In this document: piece after piece, positions 7,424-10,991 of the stretch | How positions within the stretch are numbered: position 1 is the first letter of the stretch | Layout of the letters: every line of letters begins with the position of its first letter | Assembly: GCA_049582065.1 (NCBI GenBank) | Contig: JBAUTF010000212.1 | Location: 1-10,991, forward strand | Direction: 5' to 3' | Origin: DATKSS01 sp049582065 | Lineage (GTDB): Bacteria; Chloroflexota; Dormibacteria; Dormibacterales; Dormibacteraceae | Length of the DNA stretch: 10,991 bases | Made by a program: the position numbers and the translations under genes | The notes under the pieces: model-generated | Databases searched by the model: none | Seen by the model: the letters and a program-made list of their open reading frames with translations, nothing else | Told to the model about the DNA's origin: nothing

Positions 7424-7825
7424 ATGTCGCAGATCCCGCCCCCGCCCCCAGGCCAACCGACCCCGATGGGTGGGACTCCCAGCGCCGCGGGGAGCAACAA
7501 GAAGACGTACTCGATCCTTGCCTATCTCGTGGGCTGGATCACGGGGCTGATCTTCCTCTTCGTCGGCAAGGACGACCCGGACGTCAAGTGGAACGCCGCC
7601 AACTCGATCGTGGTCTTCGGCGGCCTTTTCGTGATTCAGATCGTGGTGGGTTTCATCCCTGGCATCAACCTGATTCTCACGCCGCTGATCGGGCTCGTGT
7701 CCCTCATCTTCTGGATCATCTTCCTGGTCCAGGGCATCCAGGGCACCGGCCAGCGCCTGCCCGCCCCGTTGATCGGGAGCGCCATCAACCCGCTCGTCGA
7801 CCAGGTCATGAATTCCGTTCACTAA
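7424..7825 (+). CDS. Small DUF4870-like integral membrane protein
   Basis: A 133-residue protein with a proline-rich N-terminus (MSQIPPPPPGQP) followed by three hydrophobic helices at about 29-47, 61-78 and 82-105. The pattern fits the DUF4870/Tic20-like small membrane family: first helix ILAYLVGWITGLIFLFV, then a charged loop KDDPDVKWNAANS, two more helices, and a short tail with QGTGQRLPAPLIG. No molecular function is known for the family. It has the strongest ribosome site of the window and its own terminator, so it is a monocistronic and probably well-expressed gene. It is divergent from the kinase, whose N-terminus is also proline-rich; a functional link is speculative. Confidence 0.82.
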   Translation: MSQIPPPPPGQPTPMGGTPSAAGSNKKTYSILAYLVGWITGLIFLFVGKDDPDVKWNAANSIVVFGGLFVIQIVVGFIPGINLILTPLIGLVSLIFWIIFLVQGIQGTGQRLPAPLIGSAINPLVDQVMNSVH

Positions 7826-7840
7826 TAGCCAGAGACAACC

Positions 7841-7870
7841 AAAAGGCCTCGCGACCGCGCGAGGCCTTTT
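7841..7870. terminator. Bidirectional intrinsic terminator between convergent genes
   Basis: A perfect 13-bp stem, AAAAGGCCTCGCG (7841-7853) with CGCGAGGCCTTTT (7858-7870), closes on the 4-base loop ACCG. On the plus strand it is followed by TTTT-CTATTT; read on the minus strand the A-rich left arm supplies four Ts. It lies 15 bases after the DUF4870-like stop and directly abuts the stop of the coiled-coil gene, so it can end transcription from both sides. Confidence 0.93.
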
Positions 7871-8152
7871 CTATTTCCGCTCGATCAGCCCGAGCGCCTT
7901 TTCGATCCCGGACCGCAGCTCGTCGCGCTCTTCACGCATGAGCCCGGCCTCGGCGCGCGCCGATGCGAGCTGGTAGCGCAGCCTTTCGATCTCGGACTGG
8001 AGCTCCTGCAGCCTTGGGTTGGGCCCTCCCGCGCTGCTCCTCGCCTCTTCGAGCTCGAGACGCAGCCGTTCGACCGCGACCTTCAGCTCTCGCCGCTCCG
8101 TCAGGAGCTCCTGAACGAGTGACTCAGACGGCCTGATCGGCTCTTTCGACAT
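7871..8152 (-). CDS. Small coiled-coil protein of unknown function
   Basis: A 93-residue protein, MSKEPIRPSESL to LGLIERK, not recognised. It is almost wholly predicted helix with heptad-like Leu/Val/Ile spacing and alternating Glu/Arg. One coiled-coil segment spans about 11-39 (SLVQELLTERRELK) and a second about 47-92 (RLQELQSEIERL), separated by a Gly/Pro break AGGPNP (41-46). There is no Cys, no membrane helix and no DNA-binding motif I can name. The ATG at 8152 was chosen over an upstream in-frame extension because that extension is the out-of-frame body of the preceding gene. It overlaps that gene by 29 bases, so translational coupling is likely. It is the last gene of the group and runs straight into the terminator at 7841-7870. 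Confidence 0.7.
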   Translation of the reverse strand: MSKEPIRPSESLVQELLTERRELKVAVERLRLELEEARSSAGGPNPRLQELQSEIERLRYQLASARAEAGLMREERDELRSGIEKALGLIERK

Positions 8153-8420
8153 AACGGCACAGGCCGGGCTGGAACTCTCGCAAGCGCAGGTGTTCCATCT
8201 CGCCGCGCAGGTACCGAGCCTTGATCCCCAGGCTCTTGATGCCTTTGGTGTCCTCGAAAGGAAAACGGTACAGCCTGCCCGAGTCGACGAGCAGGCAGAG
8301 CGCAAGGCGCTCACCGTCCTTCTCGATGACATGCTTGTAGCAGGGGACGGTCCGGCGGGCGATTTCCATTTTCTTGAAACCGCTGACTCGACCTGCGAGG
8401 ACGTCGATGGGGCTTCGCAT
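8124..8420 (-). CDS. 98-residue conserved-looking protein of unknown function
   Basis: A small soluble protein, MRSPIDVLAGRV to VERADQAV, not recognised. It reads as a compact mixed alpha/beta domain: a basic amphipathic start (GRVSGFKKMEIARRTV), a hairpin-like CYKHVIEKDGERLALCLLVD (27-46), RLYRFPFEDTKG (49-60), and a basic C-terminal part with HLRLREFQPGLCRYVE. Three cysteines (27, 42, 88) show no metal-site spacing. The ATG at 8420 was chosen because a TACGAT hexamer lies 8 bases before it, and the in-frame extension further upstream would overlap the radical SAM gene. It starts 17 bases after that gene and overlaps the coiled-coil gene by 29 bases. It could be read both from the damage-responsive upstream promoter and from its own. 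Its function is unknown. Confidence 0.7.
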   Translation of the reverse strand: MRSPIDVLAGRVSGFKKMEIARRTVPCYKHVIEKDGERLALCLLVDSGRLYRFPFEDTKGIKSLGIKARYLRGEMEHLRLREFQPGLCRYVERADQAV

Positions 8421-8428
8421 GTGCGGAA

Positions 8429-8434
8429 ATCGTA
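8429..8434 (-). promoter_or_regulatory. Putative internal -10 for the 98-residue gene
   Basis: Minus-strand TACGAT lies 8 bases before the ATG at 8420, within the 17-base gap after the radical SAM stop. It is identical to the hexamer before the DUF72 gene. It would give a 1-2 base leader and allow expression independent of the radical SAM promoter. No -35 is evident. Confidence 0.4.
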
Positions 8435-8437
8435 GTT

Positions 8438-9358
8438 CTAGTGAAGAAGCGAAAGCTGCTCGGGCTGGGGCGGGGGCTCGAGGACGACGCGCCTTCGGTC
8501 TGAGACGCCGTGGAACCTTCGCAGGCGCGACACCTCTTTCAGAGTGGCCTCGCCGAACGTCTGCGGAAGATATGCACGGGCCCAGTACGCGCGCTCGTAT
8601 CGAGGAACGAGCTCCGGCCAGTGCTTGCTCAGCACGCCCATGAAATGCTCGCGGGTGCCGTCCTTGAGGTGGAGCATCGAAGCCCACAGACCGGTCGCGC
8701 CTGCGGCGCGCGCCGCTTTCACGACGGCCTCGAGGCGGTCTGGTCGGTCGGAGAGGCCGGGCAGGATCGGCGCGATCCCGACGCCGGCATCGATCCCCGC
8801 CTCGGCCAGCTTTTCGATGGCCCGCAGCCGCTGGCGGGGATGCGCGGTCCCGGGCTCGGTCTTGCGCCAGACCTCGTCGTCGAGCGTCGGGATGCTGAAG
8901 GTGATGTGCAGTTCAGCGCGCCGGGCCAGCTCGCTCAGGATGTCGATGTCGCGGACGATCATGGGTCCGCGGGTGATGATCGCCGCGGGGTTCGAGAAGT
9001 CTCGAAGCACCTGGAGGCACTGCCGGGTCAGGCGAAAGCGACCCTCGGCGGGCTGGTAGGGGTCGGTGGCGGCCCCGATGACGATCGTCTCCTTGCGCCA
9101 GGAACGTCGCGACAGCTCGGCGCGAAGGACCGAGGCGACGTTGACCTTGACCCTGATGTTCCGTCCATAGCGGTCGTCGGACGGACGGTCGGCGCGCTGC
9201 TCGAAAGCCCTCACGTAACAGAAGGCGCAGCGGTGCTCGCATCCTGTGTAAGGGTTGAGCGACCAGGCAAAGCCCATGTTCTTGACCGCGTTCAGGGCTG
9301 ATTTGCACTGGACCTCGAGGTAGGCGACGTCGGTCAGCCTCGGCTCGGGAATCTCCAT
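8438..9358 (-). CDS. Radical SAM protein, spore-photoproduct-lyase-like (SplB/Rv2578c-type)
   Basis: A 306-residue radical SAM enzyme. The [4Fe-4S] motif is C40-x3-C44-x2-C47, within NPYTGCEHRCAFCYVRAF. Further family blocks are GAATDPYQPAEGRFRLTRQCL (95-115), ITRGPMIVRDIDIL (128-141), HITFSIPTLDDEVWRKTEPG (151-170, SAM-region) and IAPILPGLSD (195-204). This is the layout of the COG1533 (SplB, 'DNA repair photolyase') group, where most members lack a proven substrate. C18 and C114 are the only other cysteines. The C-terminus QLSLLH (301-306) resembles a sliding-clamp-binding motif. The ATG at 9358 was chosen because homologous sequence starts here and a sigma70-type promoter with an embedded SOS box lies just upstream; an ATG at 9412 would place that promoter inside the gene. 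It lies 140 bases downstream of nth. Confidence 0.9.
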   Translation of the reverse strand: MEIPEPRLTDVAYLEVQCKSALNAVKNMGFAWSLNPYTGCEHRCAFCYVRAFEQRADRPSDDRYGRNIRVKVNVASVLRAELSRRSWRKETIVIGAATDPYQPAEGRFRLTRQCLQVLRDFSNPAAIITRGPMIVRDIDILSELARRAELHITFSIPTLDDEVWRKTEPGTAHPRQRLRAIEKLAEAGIDAGVGIAPILPGLSDRPDRLEAVVKAARAAGATGLWASMLHLKDGTREHFMGVLSKHWPELVPRYERAYWARAYLPQTFGEATLKEVSRLRRFHGVSDRRRVVLEPPPQPEQLSLLH

Positions 9359-9368
9359 CGGGGTGGTG

Positions 9369-9397
9369 ATAATAGAACAAACGTTCGGTCTTAACAA
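9369..9397 (-). promoter_or_regulatory. Sigma70-type promoter of the radical SAM gene
   Basis: On the minus strand, -35 TTGTTA (9397-9392) is followed by a 17-base spacer and -10 TATTAT (9374-9369). These match 4/6 and 5/6 of the consensus at ideal spacing, making this the best promoter in the window. The -10 ends 10 bases before the ATG at 9358, so the leader would be 3-4 bases. The spacer is largely occupied by the SOS-box dyad. Confidence 0.7.
9375..9386. promoter_or_regulatory. LexA/SOS box (Cheo-box type)
   Basis: GAACAAACGTTC is a GAAC-N4-GTTC dyad. With one flanking base each side it reads AGAACAAACGTTCG on the plus strand and agrees with the Bacillus-type LexA consensus CGAACRNRYGTTCG at all but the first position. 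It fills the -35/-10 spacer of the radical SAM promoter, touching the -10, where a repressor would block RNA polymerase. I found no second such site in the window. That LexA binds it is an inference from consensus and position. Confidence 0.75.
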
Positions 9398-9498
9398 GCT
9401 GGGTTGCAGCATGCGATTTTCCCTGGTTCGATCTCGGCAGGTGCGCCGGTTGGGGGTGGGAACCGGACGGGAGAGGGTGGGCCCGCGAAAGGAGCGCT

Positions 9499-10167
9499 TC
9501 AGGCGGTCGGGCGGCGTTTGGGGCGCAGGCGCGATGAAGGGCAGAAGTCGTTGAGGACGCACTCCTCGCAACGCGGCCGCCCGGCCACGCACACCCGCCG
9601 ACCGTGCAGGATCAGCTTGAGCGACAACCCGGTCCATTCCTCCTTCGGGACCATCGAGCAGACCTGGTGCTCGATCTTCACGGCATCTCGAGTCGCCACC
9701 AGCTTGAGCAGGTTGGTGAGGCGGGTCACGTGCGTGTCGACCGCGAATCCCGGCACGTCGAAACCGACCCCCAGGATCACGTTGGCGGTCTTGCGGCCGA
9801 TCCCCGGGATCGTCACGAGCTCATCCATCCGGTTCGGCACGACGCCTCCGAACCCGTCCACGATCTTCCGACTCGCGGCGATGATCGTGCGAGTCTTGAC
9901 CCGAAAGAACCCGGTCGGTTTGATCAGCGTCTCGACCACGGCCGGATCAGCTCCCGCCAGGTCGGTCGGAGACGGGTAGCGCCGGAACAGCTCCGGCGTG
10001 ACGAGGTTGACGGACCGGTCGGTGGTCTGTGCCGACAGGATCGTCGCGATCAAGAGCTGAAACGAGTCCTCGTGCGAGAGTTCAGTGACGGCGGGATACA
10101 GGTCGCGAAGCCGCTCGTAGGTGAGCCTGGCCCGAGTCCGCGCGCCGCGTGGCGGCGGCGGCGACAT
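9499..10167 (-). CDS. nth: Endonuclease III (base-excision repair glycosylase/AP lyase)
   Basis: A 222-residue DNA glycosylase that removes oxidised pyrimidines and nicks abasic sites. Numbering from the possible TTG start (subtract 9 for the ATG start), it shows LLIATILSAQTTD (47-59), the helix-hairpin-helix PGIGRKTANVIL with catalytic Lys135, and VDTHV with catalytic Asp153. The [4Fe-4S] cluster is C202-x6-C209-x2-C212-x5-C218. All key residues are present, and the C-terminal tail is basic (RLRPKRRP). The ATG at 10167 is preferred, with the purine-rich AGAAAGAAG upstream. A TTG at 10194 would add nine residues and overlap the yqeY stop by 11 bases. It lies 16 bases after yqeY, so the two are probably co-transcribed. 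Confidence 0.95.
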   Translation of the reverse strand: MSPPPPRGARTRARLTYERLRDLYPAVTELSHEDSFQLLIATILSAQTTDRSVNLVTPELFRRYPSPTDLAGADPAVVETLIKPTGFFRVKTRTIIAASRKIVDGFGGVVPNRMDELVTIPGIGRKTANVILGVGFDVPGFAVDTHVTRLTNLLKLVATRDAVKIEHQVCSMVPKEEWTGLSLKLILHGRRVCVAGRPRCEECVLNDFCPSSRLRPKRRPTA

Positions 10168-10183
10168 CCACGCTTTCTTCTTT

Positions 10184-10636
10184 CTAGGCGCCAAGCAGCT
10201 TGCGCGCGGCTGCAGCCACCTGCTGGCCCTCAGCCCTACCCGCCAGGCGCGCGGTCGCAGCCTTCATTACCACGCCGAACGCCTTCGGACCGTCCGGCTT
10301 TAGCTCCGCGATGACCGCACGGACTTCGGCCTCGACCTCCTGCTCGCTCATCCCCGCCGGCAGGTAACCGCGGAGCACGCCCATCTCGGCCTCCTCGCGC
10401 CGGGCCGATTCCTCCCGGCCGGCCTTTCGATAGACCTCGATCGCCTCTTCGCGCTTCTTGACCTCTCTGCGCGCAACCCGCACGACGTCGCCGTCGTCGA
10501 TCCTCCCGCCAGCCCCGCCCTCTTTGCTCGCCTTGACCAGCTCACTCTTGAGCAGGGAAAGCGTGGTCAGCGCAAGCTCATCGCGTTTCATGCGCGCATC
10601 GACCAGGTCTGACTGGATCCGGTCGTAGAGAGCCAT
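10184..10636 (-). CDS. yqeY: GatB/YqeY domain protein
   Basis: A 150-residue protein of the GatB/YqeY family, related to the C-terminal tRNA-interacting part of the GatB amidotransferase subunit; its own role is unclear. Family features are an N-terminal helix MALYDRIQSDLVDARMKRDEL, then TLSLLKSEL, a charged helix VVRVARREVKKREEAIEVYRKAG, and a C-terminal domain with LRGYLPAGMSEQEVEAEV, PKAFGVVMKAA and a final QQVAAAARKLLGA. Length matches the usual ~147-150. The ATG at 10636 fits the family start and lies 7 bases after GACAAT; the GTG at 10651 would overlap that hexamer and is disfavoured. It is the first gene of a minus-strand run into nth and is divergent from the membrane-anchor gene at 10684. 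Confidence 0.92.
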   Translation of the reverse strand: MALYDRIQSDLVDARMKRDELALTTLSLLKSELVKASKEGGAGGRIDDGDVVRVARREVKKREEAIEVYRKAGREESARREEAEMGVLRGYLPAGMSEQEVEAEVRAVIAELKPDGPKAFGVVMKAATARLAGRAEGQQVAAAARKLLGA

Positions 10637-10643
10637 GGCGGCG

Positions 10644-10649
10644 ATTGTC
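10644..10649 (-). promoter_or_regulatory. Putative extended -10 for yqeY
   Basis: Minus-strand GACAAT, preceded by TGT (TGTGACAAT, an extended -10 pattern), ends 7 bases before the ATG at 10636. It predicts a leaderless yqeY-nth transcript. No -35 is apparent, which is acceptable for an extended -10 promoter. Confidence 0.45.
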
Positions 10650-10666
10650 ACACATGCACCGCGATC

Positions 10667-10679
10667 GCCGATAATCGGC
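10667..10679. promoter_or_regulatory. Dyad GCCGAT-A-ATCGGC over the -10 of the right-edge gene
   Basis: GCCGATAATCGGC is a perfect 6-bp inverted repeat around one central base. It contains GATAAT (10670-10675, 5/6 to TATAAT), which ends 8 bases before the ATG at 10684 and is the likely -10. A palindrome exactly over a -10 could be an operator, or chance in a GATC-rich context. Confidence 0.45.
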
Positions 10680-10683
10680 CCCT

Positions 10684-10991
10684 ATGCCCTACGCCCTGAT
10701 CGCCGGGCCCATCGTCGCCCTCATCGGAGTGGTGGCGGTTTTCTTCGTCCTGCGCCGCAAATCGGTCGACAAGAGATCGATGTACTCGGCGAGGCGCTCG
10801 CAGATCGAGCACAAGGTGCGCGCGGCCCGCCAGCGGACGCTGGCGCCCCACGGCCACGCCGAAAAGCCCTCCGAGGCCCCGGCCGAGGCTGCCACCCCGT
10901 TCGCTGCATCGCCTGGCAGCCGGGCGACCTCCTATGAGCCGGCCGCCTACGAGCCGCCGCCAGCGGCTCCGCCCCCACCGGTGGGCGCTCC
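10684..10991 (+). CDS. Single-span membrane-anchored protein, N-terminal part (cut by right edge)
   Basis: The frame is open from an ATG at 10684 to the window end (102 codons). It starts with one hydrophobic segment (residues 4-22, ALIAGPIVALIGVVAVFFV), followed by positive RRK, which implies an N-out/C-in anchor. A basic, helix-prone stretch SVDKRSMYSARRSQIEHKVRA then leads into a Pro/Ala/Glu-rich, probably disordered region with the short repeats YEPAAYEPPPAAPPPP. No domain is recognised within the part seen. The real domain may lie beyond the edge. It is divergent from yqeY over 47 bases and probably has its own near-leaderless promoter. Confidence 0.7.
   Translation, partial: MPYALIAGPIVALIGVVAVFFVLRRKSVDKRSMYSARRSQIEHKVRAARQRTLAPHGHAEKPSEAPAEAATPFAASPGSRATSYEPAAYEPPPAAPPPPVGA

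Noticed and set aside
8153..8332. In-frame upstream extension of the coiled-coil gene
   Set aside because: It coincides with the body of the 98-residue gene in another frame and translates to Ser/Cys/Arg-rich sequence. The ATG at 8152 begins the helical protein.
8421..8687. In-frame upstream extension of the 98-residue gene
   Set aside because: It overlaps the 3' part of the radical SAM gene and is Arg/Ala-rich shadow sequence. The ATG at 8420 follows a -10-like hexamer.
9446..9466. CCGGTT-N9-AACCGG inverted repeat after nth, considered as a terminator
   Set aside because: The stem is only 6 bp with a 9-base loop and no T-run on the minus strand, so it is too weak to call.
9359..9637. In-frame N-terminal extension of the radical SAM gene, including an ATG at 9412
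   Set aside because: It would run through the promoter and SOS box and into the 3' end of nth. Its sequence is Arg/Pro-rich and unlike the family. The ATG at 9358 fits family length.
10192..10194. TTG as the start of nth
   Set aside because: It overlaps the yqeY stop and lacks a ribosome site. The ATG at 10167 has a purine-rich stretch upstream and a family-like length. It is kept as an alternative.
10661..10668. GCGATCGC octamer (as in cyanobacterial HIP1 repeats), also near 6103
   Set aside because: Only two copies were noticed in high-GC sequence, not the dense spacing expected of HIP1, and the gene content is not cyanobacterial in character.

Overview
The window is a dense, high-GC bacterial chromosome segment. 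Eleven complete genes are supported, plus one gene cut at each edge, and no gene-free stretch exceeds 150 bases. Most gene starts have no Shine-Dalgarno sequence. Instead a -10-like hexamer (TANNNT or a close variant) lies 6 to 10 bases upstream of the start codon, which implies leaderless or very short-leader mRNAs. This, with the GC bias, a CHASE2 adenylate cyclase and a Hanks kinase, fits a soil-type lineage such as Actinomycetota or the Chloroflexota/Dormibacterota group. The sequence alone does not settle the taxon, and no mobile element, CRISPR array or RNA gene was seen.

Layout. (1) 1-2803, oxidoreductases: a minus-strand pair, zinc alcohol dehydrogenase followed by a GMC flavin oxidoreductase cut by the left edge, is divergent from a short-chain dehydrogenase across a 37-base double promoter. 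(2) 2806-3708: a DUF72/YecE-family TIM-barrel protein, tail-to-tail with the short-chain dehydrogenase. (3) 3746-7289, signalling: a membrane CHASE2 adenylate cyclase (plus) meets a tail-anchored Ser/Thr kinase (minus), with one base between their stop codons. (4) 7424-7870: a small DUF4870-like membrane protein with a strong ribosome site, closed by a perfect 13-bp terminator that can work in both directions. (5) 7871-10636, all minus strand: yqeY, then nth (endonuclease III), then a radical SAM protein of the spore-photoproduct-lyase-like class, then two small unknown genes that overlap. (6) 10684 to the right edge: the start of a single-span membrane protein, divergent from yqeY.

The most interesting part is region 5. 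Upstream of the radical SAM gene is a recognisable sigma70-type promoter (TTGTTA, 17 bases, TATTAT). Its spacer contains GAACAAACGTTC, which matches 13 of 14 positions of the Gram-positive LexA/SOS box once flanks are included. The radical SAM protein ends in QLSLLH, resembling a beta-sliding-clamp-binding motif. Together with nth immediately upstream, this suggests a DNA-damage-inducible repair unit that may include two undescribed small proteins, one of them mostly coiled coil.

Functions are inferred from recognisable motifs read by eye. No database search was run.
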